In this document: positions 44,611 to 52,423 of the stretch, piece by piece
How positions within the stretch are numbered: position 1 is the stretch's first letter
How the letters are laid out: the number at the start of each line of letters is the position of its first letter
Assembly (NCBI GenBank): GCA_037355855.1
Contig: CM074760.1
Span: 6,192,501-6,256,500 of the forward strand
DNA from: Pseudo-nitzschia pungens
Lineage: Eukaryota > Bacillariophyta > Bacillariophyceae > Bacillariales > Bacillariaceae
Length of the DNA: 64,000 nt
Reading direction: 5' to 3'
The notes under the pieces: generated by a model
Told to the model about the DNA's origin: nothing
The model's input: the letters and a program-made list of their open reading frames with translations, nothing else
Database searches by the model: none
Translations under genes and position numbers: made by a program

Positions 44611-47600
44611 CTACAACTTAGTGCTATCCCTGCAATAATAGGGGTGCACTCTCCTGATGTTAACCCGGTCGGTTACAAAGGGAGCAGTTTCGATAGTCAC
44701 AGTTCCATTATCATGGGCCTTGAGCACCTTGTAAGGTCCTTGCCGTGGGAAGGATAGTTTTGGAATAATGCCCTTCCTTTCCAGGGTGACATAGTCTCCT
44801 TCTTTATAGACATGGGGGATCCTCTTCTGGTTTTCCCTGATGTTGCTCTTGTGGATGCTTTTCTGCTTCCTTGCTTGGATTGCTTCCCAATCCACTGGGA
44901 AGTTCACCGGCATGAACATGTCTCGACCAAACACCAGTTGCGCTGGGGAGTACCCCAGGGTGGTATGGATGGCGCTTCTGATAGCATATGCTGCCTTGGT
45001 GGTGAATTCCTCAAAAGGGTCCTCCTCGTGGAGGTCCCTGTTTTCCAGGTTGAAGGACAACAGACAGTCCTTTAATACCTGATGGATCCTTTCCAACACC
45101 GAGTTGGATTGTGGGTTCCAAGCCCCACTGGGCTTTCTTTTCATCCCCATGTTCTCGCAGAGCTCTTGGAACTCTGCTTTGAACTCACTCCCGCCATCAA
45201 AGCCAATTTCCTTTGGGCGCGGATATCTTGCCAGCCAGGTACTGTCCAACAATCGTTGAGTTTCTGCTGCATTTGGGGAGTCCTTCAGGTGAGCCAGTTC
45301 AAACCATCCGGTCACTGGGTCCACCATGGTGAGGACATGGATTTGGTAGTCTTTACCATTTTCGTTGTGGACAGTTGCAGGTCCCCAGAGGTCCACATTG
45401 ACCCTCTGCCATTTGGTGACCTCAGCTGCTTTTTCCGGTAGTAGTCCATACTTCTTCCGGCCACTCTTCTTAAACATCTGACACGTGTGGCAGTGTTTGC
45501 AGAGGTCCTGAACGTCCTTCCGTAGGCCTTTCCAGGTGAACACTGAGCGTATGCTCTGTTCCATTCTCTTTTCTCCGGGATGGACCAACATGCTGTGGTA
45601 CCATTCCATGACTCTGTCCTTGAGTTTGTCGGGAATCAGAATCTTTCCTTCTTTGTGGATTAGGTTGTAACCTTCCACAATTTTGGTGGTCAGTCGATTG
45701 TCTTTTTCCAGAGCATTCACGATTCCTGTGTCCTGTTGCTGGTAGAACTGAATCATGTCCGGGGCAAGTGGGAATGCACTATTGCCCTGGAATTCTTCCG
45801 GCGCTTCTCCAAGTGGGAATAGGAGTTGCCGGAGGTGCTCTTCCTCATCCGCGTAGGTGAGGGGCTTATTTGGTGGTAGCCATTCCACTGTGTCCGCTGG
45901 GTCATCTGTGATGTCCAGGCGAGACAGCGCGTCTGCTGCATCGTTGTCTTTGCCAGCAACGTGCTTGACTACGGGGTGGAACTCCTCCATGAGGAGTCTC
46001 CATCGGACCATCCTTTGGGTGGGCATCTGCTGATAGAGCAGGTTAAGGTGGTCTGTGTGAATAATTACATCTTGTCCTCGTAGGATTCCCTCAAACGCTT
46101 TCAAGCCCTCCACTATACCAAGGAGTTCTTTTTCCCCGACAGTGTAGTTGAGCTGCGCTGAGTTCAGTTTCCTTGTGTAGAAACCAAGGGGTTTGCCATC
46201 TTGACATACGGTTGCTCCCAGTTGCCTGTCACTGGCGTCTGAGTAGAGGTGAAATGGTTTCGTAAAATCCGGGAATGCGAGTTTCGCTTCATCTGCGAGC
46301 ATCCTCTTCGCCTCCATGAAAGCTTTCTGCTCTGCTGGGCCCCAGTACCAATTTGTTTTGCCCTTCTTGCCCGCAAGCTTGTTGAGGGGGGCCAGGATGT
46401 GGGAGCGGCGCTTCCACATGTCCCTGTAGAAATTGACCATCCCAAGGAACATCTTGAGTTGCTTGGTGTTCTTGGGGGCCTCCAGGCGCTTCATCGCCTC
46501 CAGCTTCTTTGGCTGGGGTTGAATGCCCTCTGTTGTTAACAGAAATCCCAGATATTCCACTTCTTTTTGCATGAAGAAGGATTTTCTGAGGTTGGCGCGA
46601 AAGCCAGCATCATCCAGTCTCTGTAGGACTGTATCGATTTTGTCGAGGTGATCCTGCTCAGATTCCCCCTCGCGTTGAATGATTAGAATATCATCGATGT
46701 AGACAAGGACGTAGTCCAGGTCCCCTAGGAGGTTCATCATGACGGACTGGAAGATATCCGGTGCGCATGCGATTCCCATTGCCAGTCTCTTGTAGGCATA
46801 CTTTCCCCATGGTAAAATGGTAGAGCAAATCTTTTGGCTCTCCTTGCAGATGGGGATGGTATAGTATCCTTGGGACAAGTCCAGCGCCGTAGCTGATTTG
46901 AACTTTTGTAGTCTTTGGATGGTTTCCCCAATGCGTGGTAGAGGGAACGGCTTTCGTTGAATGGCTGCATTCATCTTCCGAAAGTCCGTAAGGACTCGTA
47001 TGTCCCCTGTCTTTTTGGGTTGACAGAACGTCGGTGATGCCCATGGTGAGTCATCATCATGTGGGAGTTTCTCCAGGACTCCAATGTCACAGAGCCTGTT
47101 GATTTCCTTCCGGAGTGCTTGTTCAAAGGCATGGGGTACTGAATAGTACCTCTGCCTGACCGGTTTAACCCCTGGTTGGAGTTCAATAGATACCGGTTCA
47201 ATATTCTTGAGCAGTCCCAAACCTCCTCCAAAGAGTGTGGGGAACTTCTTCAATGTTTTCTTCAGGGCCTCCTTAGACGCGTCTGTGATCTCCAGGTCGT
47301 TGACCATGGAGTCTATATCTACTTTGGAGTAGTTGGCGTCCAGTATCTTGGCTTGCCTTTCTTCCTCCTGTTGGAGGATCGGACTCTGTGTGTTGGCAAA
47401 GAATACTGCCTCACATTTGTCCGGGTCAGAGAGTTCCCCCATCCCCTTCATGGGAATGGAGTCACCTTGCCATGAGATTGTTCGGGAGCTGTATTTGATA
47501 TCCAGTCCCAATTGTGCCATTAGGTCAGATCCTATGATCACGTCATAGGGTACCTCCTCGTGGTGATGGTACTCATCCACTTGGAAGGTCCATTTGATGG

Positions 47601-47874
47601 TCTTTGAGTTTGAGAATTCTATCAGCCTTAGTCCCACTGAAGCCGCAGACTTTGTTCGAAATTTGCCCCCATAGGTATTATAGGTAACAGATCGTTGGTC
47701 CCGGTTCGTAAGTTGACTTCGGTCGACGAAGTGTTTTAGGATTATGGACTTGGAGCATCCTGAGTCCAGTAGGCCCCGGAGCATCCTCCCCCTTCCCTTG
47801 TGGTCTAACACCTCCACACACACGTCCGCAAATCGGTTAATTATGCGTGGTCCGGTGTGGATAGTGTCGGCCAT
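44611..47874 (-). CDS. pol: Pol polyprotein: protease, reverse transcriptase, RNase H, integrase
   Basis: 1,087 residues, same frame as gag and beginning with the ATG directly after the gag stop. Protease active site GLLDSGCSKS at about residue 37. Reverse transcriptase from about 220, with LDLSQGYYTIPI, the catalytic VYIDDILI (about 390) and the LGFLLTTEGI region. RNase H begins at FHLYSDASDRQLG (about 545) and includes IHTDHLNL. Integrase has a zinc-binding HxnHxnCxxC segment (HSMLVHPGEKRMEQ ... CKHCHTCQMFKK, about 755-800), the catalytic core with VNVDLWGP (about 825), FDGGSEFK (about 890) and NSVLERIH (about 923). A GPY-type tail (RQGPYKVLKAHDNGTVTI) ends the protein. No chromodomain is seen. 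Complete and apparently able to code for all enzymes. Plus-strand frames within it are shadows. Confidence 0.95.
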   Translation of the reverse strand: MADTIHTGPRIINRFADVCVEVLDHKGRGRMLRGLLDSGCSKSIILKHFVDRSQLTNRDQRSVTYNTYGGKFRTKSAASVGLRLIEFSNSKTIKWTFQVDEYHHHEEVPYDVIIGSDLMAQLGLDIKYSSRTISWQGDSIPMKGMGELSDPDKCEAVFFANTQSPILQQEEERQAKILDANYSKVDIDSMVNDLEITDASKEALKKTLKKFPTLFGGGLGLLKNIEPVSIELQPGVKPVRQRYYSVPHAFEQALRKEINRLCDIGVLEKLPHDDDSPWASPTFCQPKKTGDIRVLTDFRKMNAAIQRKPFPLPRIGETIQRLQKFKSATALDLSQGYYTIPICKESQKICSTILPWGKYAYKRLAMGIACAPDIFQSVMMNLLGDLDYVLVYIDDILIIQREGESEQDHLDKIDTVLQRLDDAGFRANLRKSFFMQKEVEYLGFLLTTEGIQPQPKKLEAMKRLEAPKNTKQLKMFLGMVNFYRDMWKRRSHILAPLNKLAGKKGKTNWYWGPAEQKAFMEAKRMLADEAKLAFPDFTKPFHLYSDASDRQLGATVCQDGKPLGFYTRKLNSAQLNYTVGEKELLGIVEGLKAFEGILRGQDVIIHTDHLNLLYQQMPTQRMVRWRLLMEEFHPVVKHVAGKDNDAADALSRLDITDDPADTVEWLPPNKPLTYADEEEHLRQLLFPLGEAPEEFQGNSAFPLAPDMIQFYQQQDTGIVNALEKDNRLTTKIVEGYNLIHKEGKILIPDKLKDRVMEWYHSMLVHPGEKRMEQSIRSVFTWKGLRKDVQDLCKHCHTCQMFKKSGRKKYGLLPEKAAEVTKWQRVNVDLWGPATVHNENGKDYQIHVLTMVDPVTGWFELAHLKDSPNAAETQRLLDSTWLARYPRPKEIGFDGGSEFKAEFQELCENMGMKRKPSGAWNPQSNSVLERIHQVLKDCLLSFNLENRDLHEEDPFEEFTTKAAYAIRSAIHTTLGYSPAQLVFGRDMFMPVNFPVDWEAIQARKQKSIHKSNIRENQKRIPHVYKEGDYVTLERKGIIPKLSFPRQGPYKVLKAHDNGTVTIETAPFVTDRVNIRRVHPYYCRDSTKL

Positions 47875-49278
47875 TCATTTGTGGGATCCCTTCTTCTTGA
47901 AGGTTTTTCTGTATTTTCTCCTGTACTCCTTGAGTTCTCTTTCAGATATGTCGACCTCGTCGTCAGAGACTTCGTGGTCGGCTTGGGCCGTGGCCAGTAC
48001 ATAGGAGTACTCGTGGTCAGAGAGGTTCCTTCCCCAGTGGGGTTTGGAGTGTTGCTCGTCGTCCGAGTCTTCTTTTGCCACAAAATGCTCCTTGAGCAGA
48101 TTGATGGTTTCCCGGTCGAATTTCCCCTTCTTGGGTGGTCCTCCGGTTAGTTTCCAGCATTTGCCGGCGTGGGTCTTGCCACAGGTTTTGCAAAGTTGCT
48201 TATTGTTGTCCATTGGGCGCTTCTTTTTGTTGGGAGACTTGCTGTTTCCTCCCCCAGAAGTGGCCTTGGAGTTCTTCTTGGTTCCACCGTTTTGTTTTTC
48301 CAGTTCGGTGATCCGTTTGCGAAGTTCTTCTTCGTTTCGGATGGTGGTTTCCAAGTTTTCGAGTTTGTCGATCGTGGTGTTGAAGGAATGGGTAAAGACG
48401 TCCCATCCAATGTGTTCCAGTTTGTCCCTCTGGGTGTGGGTCATGCTGGTGTCCAGAATTTCCTTCATCTCGTCGTGAGTGAAGCTGGAGGGTGCCATTC
48501 CTGTGGCGGCGCCACTTTCCCAGAGGCATTCTGGTAGGTAGCTTTGTAGTTCGGCCATTCGATTGGCCCAGGCGCGGATGCCATGTTTCATGTCGACTCG
48601 CATCCCCCGCATAAAGCGGCGGAGGAGGATGTAGGAGCGTTTCCCGTTCATGTCATTGCCGAAAACTTTCAGCTTGAGGGCATACATGCATTCCTCGATG
48701 ACATCCTTCTTGTACTCCTCTGATTTGTAGTACTTTGTGAGGGCATCGGGTACCTTCTTTTCGGGGATTGGAGCGCCGAGTTCCTCGGGCTCTGTTCCCT
48801 CATCCGATTTTGCCGTGGCAGTCGGTTTGGTTTTGTCGGTTTTCTGGGTGGAGTTCCCTTCGACCGGCTCCTTGGGCGTGTCAGCGGGAGCTTCTGTGGT
48901 TAGGTCGGTTAGTGCGACTTTCTGGATCCTCATTTGGACCAGTTTGTTGTTGTGTGTCTTGTGACCTGGTTCGGCATAGTAGGACCGGCCTAGAGTCATT
49001 TGGACGATAGAGAGTGCCTCGTTGGAGAGGACCCTCTGAAGGACGTCCAGTTTCTGGTCTCCTTGGAGTTTGTCATTGCCAGCAATTTTCTGGTCAAAGT
49101 CTCTTTTCCAGATGATAAAGAGTTCCGGTCTTTCAGTGCCGGTGAGTACCTTCAGATAGTCACTGAAGGCTACCCCTCCTTTTTCTGAGTCGATACTCAT
49201 TTTCACGGTGGTGGCATCTTCCGGCCAGTCCTCTCGTGTAAAGGTAAAGGGTTTCTGCTTGGTTCCTTTAGACGCCAT
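47875..49278 (-). CDS. gag: Gag structural protein with zinc knuckle
   Basis: 467 residues, starts at an ATG in minus-strand sense after the primer region. A mostly helical capsid-like region is followed by a Lys/Gly/Ser-rich nucleocapsid part with one zinc-knuckle-like motif CKTCGKTHAGKC (Cx2Cx3Hx3C, one residue shorter on two sides than the common Cx2Cx4Hx4C). The end is acidic then basic (KKKGSHK). An acidic Pro/Thr/Glu-rich linker is inserted at about residues 130-175. It stops at TGA, directly followed by the pol ATG in the same frame. Confidence 0.9.
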   Translation of the reverse strand: MASKGTKQKPFTFTREDWPEDATTVKMSIDSEKGGVAFSDYLKVLTGTERPELFIIWKRDFDQKIAGNDKLQGDQKLDVLQRVLSNEALSIVQMTLGRSYYAEPGHKTHNNKLVQMRIQKVALTDLTTEAPADTPKEPVEGNSTQKTDKTKPTATAKSDEGTEPEELGAPIPEKKVPDALTKYYKSEEYKKDVIEECMYALKLKVFGNDMNGKRSYILLRRFMRGMRVDMKHGIRAWANRMAELQSYLPECLWESGAATGMAPSSFTHDEMKEILDTSMTHTQRDKLEHIGWDVFTHSFNTTIDKLENLETTIRNEEELRKRITELEKQNGGTKKNSKATSGGGNSKSPNKKKRPMDNNKQLCKTCGKTHAGKCWKLTGGPPKKGKFDRETINLLKEHFVAKEDSDDEQHSKPHWGRNLSDHEYSYVLATAQADHEVSDDEVDISERELKEYRRKYRKTFKKKGSHK

Positions 49279-50025
49279 GGTGGGTTAATCGGTTATTTTA
49301 TTTAATTTAGTTACACTATTTCTGTTATCTTTGCTGCTTGTGTTGAAACTGAGCAAAAAGTGATTGCTCAGTTCCTCCAGTTCTTTTGCTGGATTTTTAC
49401 ACTGTTCTCGTGATAACTCGTGTTGTAACTGAATTTTCCCCTGGCTTGTCCAGTGGTAGGAGTTGTTTCTCTCTTTAGCTCCCGGGAATCCTGTGGTTCT
49501 CCGGAGTTGTTTCTGTTTTTATTTCGTGGGATTCGATTCCCGTGGTTCTCCGGCGTTGCTTCCCTATTAAGCAATCACCGGGCCGGTCCCACTTCCCGTT
49601 TCCCGTGGGATTGGTGGTGTTTGGGTATTCATTATATACCTTTCCGGATATCCGTATATTTCGGTTGTGATTGGCATCCCCTGTTCGGTCTGTCCATCCA
49701 CTCAGTGTTGGTCCAATTAGTCCACTCACTGGATTATGTGTCACTTTTTCGACACTCATTATTTTCGATTATTTCTTCTTTGTTGTCGACCATGGTTCTG
49801 TTTAGGTCCTTAGGTGTCTCTGTTGCTGCAGTTGCTCCCTGTAATGGAGCCAACTGTTGCTGGGATTGGTATTCCTTAGTGCTGCAGACACCGGATGTCC
49901 TTTTCCCTGTTTGCTTCTATGTGCCTCCATTTTCTTTTGGCAGTTTCCGACGTCGGTTCCTTTTCGATCGATCGTTCGGTTGTTTCTGCTCATGGTCTTC
50001 AGCACTCAGCTTGATTTTAAAATCA
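49279..50025 (-). other. Retrotransposon 5' leader including primer-site region
   Basis: About 750 bases between the 5' LTR and gag. The 14 bases touching the LTR (50012-50025) form the perfect palindrome TGATTTTAAAATCA, not an obvious initiator-Met tRNA complement. Repeats of CGGGAATC/GTGGTTCTCCGG occur twice at about 49480-49560. Open frames on the plus strand here (up to 207 codons) look like leader sequence by chance. Confidence 0.6.
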
Positions 50026-50215
50026 TGCCATACCCCGGGTCTACTAATGAATAAAGTAGTGATATGCAAATTGTGAGCTCTATTGATTAGTCTATTTGCT
50101 AAAGATCCAGCAACCCTCCTGAATCGGCGATTCTATCGGATCGCTAATCTTTTCTTTTATCCCTATCCTTAATCCAGTCCCGAGTGGGCTCGTGACTGTA
50201 TTCCGGTGCACGGCA
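50026..50215 (-). repeat. 5' LTR (190 bp)
   Basis: Matches the 44397-44586 copy base for base by eye. It should contain the promoter for the minus-strand transcript. Confidence 0.95.
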
Positions 50216-50220
50216 GTCAG
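50216..50220. repeat. Target-site duplication, right copy (GTCAG)
   Basis: Five bases directly outside the right LTR, same as the five at 44392-44396. Confidence 0.93.
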
Positions 50221-50267
50221 ATAGTGAGGCAACAATCTGTCACTCCGACGTGATCCATTTTAGTTTT

Positions 50268-51607
50268 TCACGGGTTTGGTACCGGTACCTTACAGTAAAA
50301 AACCTTAATGAATGAATCAATCATCAATCTGAAAAAATAACCTGTCTGAATGAATGAATCATCAGGTGTCAAAAATTAATGTATCGAAACTGAGAGCTTT
50401 AGGCTGAGAAACTCTCAACAAAATCAAAAGAGGCCGAAGGCAAGGAAAGAGATACGAGGCATTAGTAGTAAGTCTTACTTACTTTGAATACATACGTACG
50501 CATCAAATATGGTACCGGTTGCCCGCAATCAACAGAGGCCTACGTACGAGTGGGTAAGGTAACTTTCTACATACGGTAAGATTACTGGTAATTGTAAACT
50601 GTTCCTGATATAGTAAACCTTATGTCTGAACCGTTTTTTTGGAAAAATAATAATATTTTAAAACGCCAAATTTTTCAGAAGGATTCTAGCAATAATTACG
50701 CAGCACGCTCCTGTCGGTTTTGAATAGGGCACGCCATGCTCTGCCACGCATCACTCCCTTGAAACAACATCGTCGCAAGCTATTATTATTATTATGACCC
50801 ATGCTTAAAAGCCATATTATCATGATACGAAGTAATTAACCTTACGAGTATTACTACGGTACTATTCAAACTTCTCGGCATAGCGCTTCTTAGGAATGCT
50901 CCTAAACCGATGTTGAATTGACGTGCAATTAACCTTAAAACCTTACTGATACAAGTTCTCGAATTGTTTTAGTCGGAGTAGCAATTCTACGTTGTGGCTT
51001 TGGCGACTCCGACCTTTTTCATTCTCTTCATTCATTGGGCAGGAGAAAGCTGTCCCAATTTCACAACGGAAGGAGCACGAAACAAGTATGGACCGCTTCG
51101 TGGGGTTGCCACGCTTTGGATATTCGTTGCTGTGATACAGCCATTGCTGTTTCTACCGGTTCACGGGAGTGAAAAAATTGAAAATTTGATGCGTTTGAAA
51201 CGCTTCGGAAGCCGAAACCATTCCGTACGTTGTCTGGGTTTGTAAGCGATGATCCTTCGACCCGTAGACCAGTAGTTATACCGAAGTTTCAAACCGCAAT
51301 GGCTATTGCCATTCCTGAACGACTAATCGGGCTCAGAGATAGCTAGACCGTTCGAATGCGAGAAAATGCGTAAATGAAATTTATTATCTCCAAGCAGATT
51401 ATTTTTATGAAATGATGTAGTAATGTACAATATTGAATTCCAGGACTTCGTCTAGTGAAACAGGCCAAAACGTTTCTTCCTCGGAGTTGTTTTCGGCCGG
51501 AGGAGAAACACAAGTATTTGTTTGGCCGGAGGAGAAACACAAGTATTTGTTTGCTTAGTGATTTTAGCTCTTGTTGAAGTGGTGCAATGCGATTGTTGTA
51601 TGGTAAC
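50268..51607. other. Intergenic spacer
   Basis: No gene supported. CTTAC/GTAAG/TACCGGTACC islands at about 50276-50620 and 50820-50960. An 83-codon frame at 50994-51245 shows no family. At about 51490-51560 the phrase GGCCGGAGGAGAAACACAAG occurs twice in tandem (about 35-bp unit), just past the stop of the next gene. Confidence 0.45.
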
Positions 51608-52423
51608 TTAGTGTCCGGATCTTGATCTGCCTGCGGCACCTCCAATGCCAGCACCTGCGATGCTCTGTCTAGGTCGACTATTGCCTGACGAACAGTACTT
51701 TGGTCCACTCCACACTTTGACTCTGCAGATTAGACCCGGACAGCAGTCGTTGTTTGTGTTGCAAATTTGAGCTGCTGAAACACATTTAGGTTCCTCAGGT
51801 ACCTTGTTGCTGACTCCGGTGTTTCCTCCACCTCCTCCGATCTGATTGAAGTCGACAGTCCCTACAGAGCAGCACGTTGGGCCCGCGTGTGAGATGACGG
51901 TAGGGCAGAGATTACTGGTTAACACTCCTTGAGCCATGGCATTGTAGAGACCTTCACAGTTCATATTTCCGGCTACACCAGTGTTTGCCGTGATCCCCGA
52001 ATTCACTTGCGGGACGTAACTGAGTTGTTGCCCTTTGCACAAATCGCATGCAGGATTCAGTTGTTGCACATGGTCGTTCATGTTTCCAATGTCAGGTCCG
52101 GTGCAAGTGCAGTGATCGTTCGCTAGAGTCTGAGCCAGACTGCACCATCTCTGTTCACCTTCTGAAGCTGAGTACGGATTCACATCCTGCACAGTATCTT
52201 GCAGATAACCACAAGTCCAGGTTTCGCCGTTCATCGAGAAGGACTCAGCGCGGTTGGCAAGATTTCTCCAGGCGACACTAGGGTTGGGAGCGTCACGGCA
52301 AACATTGCAGTAGCCAGGTTTGAACGTTTTCCCCGGTGGATAATCGTACTCCTCCGCCCAAAGACCTCTCACGTAGAAGGTCAAAGTGAGAAACAGAAAA
52401 TCTAGTTTAGCCGTGGAATACAT
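51608..52423 (-). CDS. Secreted cysteine-rich protein with knottin-like C-terminal motif
   Basis: Intronless, 271 residues, starting at ATG 52423 with a signal peptide (LDFLFLTLTFYVRGLWA). The mature part is Cys-rich: a CNVCRDAPNPSVAW ... WTCGYLQ module, then WCSLAQTL ... HCTCTG and CDLCKG, of the CxxC type seen in secreted diatom proteins. Near the C-terminus CVSAAQICNTNNDCCPGLIC continues to a final Cys after ten residues: C-x6-C-x5-CC-x4-C-x10-C, which fits the inhibitor cystine knot spacing. It ends in a Gly/Arg/Ser tail. No function assigned; a wall or extracellular role is inference. Confidence 0.78.
   Translation of the reverse strand: MYSTAKLDFLFLTLTFYVRGLWAEEYDYPPGKTFKPGYCNVCRDAPNPSVAWRNLANRAESFSMNGETWTCGYLQDTVQDVNPYSASEGEQRWCSLAQTLANDHCTCTGPDIGNMNDHVQQLNPACDLCKGQQLSYVPQVNSGITANTGVAGNMNCEGLYNAMAQGVLTSNLCPTVISHAGPTCCSVGTVDFNQIGGGGGNTGVSNKVPEEPKCVSAAQICNTNNDCCPGLICRVKVWSGPKYCSSGNSRPRQSIAGAGIGGAAGRSRSGH

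Larger units (their letters stand above)
44397..50215 (-). mobile_element. Intact Ty3/gypsy LTR retrotransposon, 5,819 bp
   Basis: Coding strand is minus, so the 5' LTR is the right copy and the 3' LTR the left. Both 190-bp LTRs run from TG to CA and look identical by eye. The element is flanked by GTCAG direct repeats. The internal order on the minus strand is primer-site region, gag, pol (protease, reverse transcriptase, RNase H, integrase), polypurine tract. The reverse-transcriptase-before-integrase order and the GPY-type integrase end mark Ty3/gypsy. No frameshift or stop breaks gag or pol except the single TGA between them. It inserted into an older inverted-repeat element and not into a host gene. 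Confidence 0.96.
43781..50267. mobile_element. Inverted-repeat (MITE- or foldback-like) element, split by the LTR retrotransposon
   Basis: A 20-base sequence (AAAACTAAAATGGATCACGT, 43781-43800) is repeated exactly in inverted orientation at 50248-50267. The similarity continues inward as GAGTGACAG at 43821 and CTGTCACTC at 50237-50245. Removing the LTR element and one target duplication leaves about 660 bases between the outer ends. Inside, GAGTGACAGCATC also occurs at 44011-44023 and inverted at 44158-44170, giving a second, inner inverted pair. No clear transposase or target-site duplication was found, so this is a structural call. The left end has an extra ATGGATCA copy that the right end lacks. 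Confidence 0.55.

Noticed and set aside
47741..49010. Plus-strand frames of 75-144 codons in the retrotransposon
   Set aside because: Antisense to gag and pol; no motif.
49453..50076. 207-codon plus-strand frame over the element leader and LTR
   Set aside because: Crosses from the leader into the LTR, Phe/Ser/Cys-rich and without family wording.
50994..51245. Short plus-strand frame with a hydrophobic start
   Set aside because: No signal of a real gene besides the hydrophobic run; no matching exons nearby.
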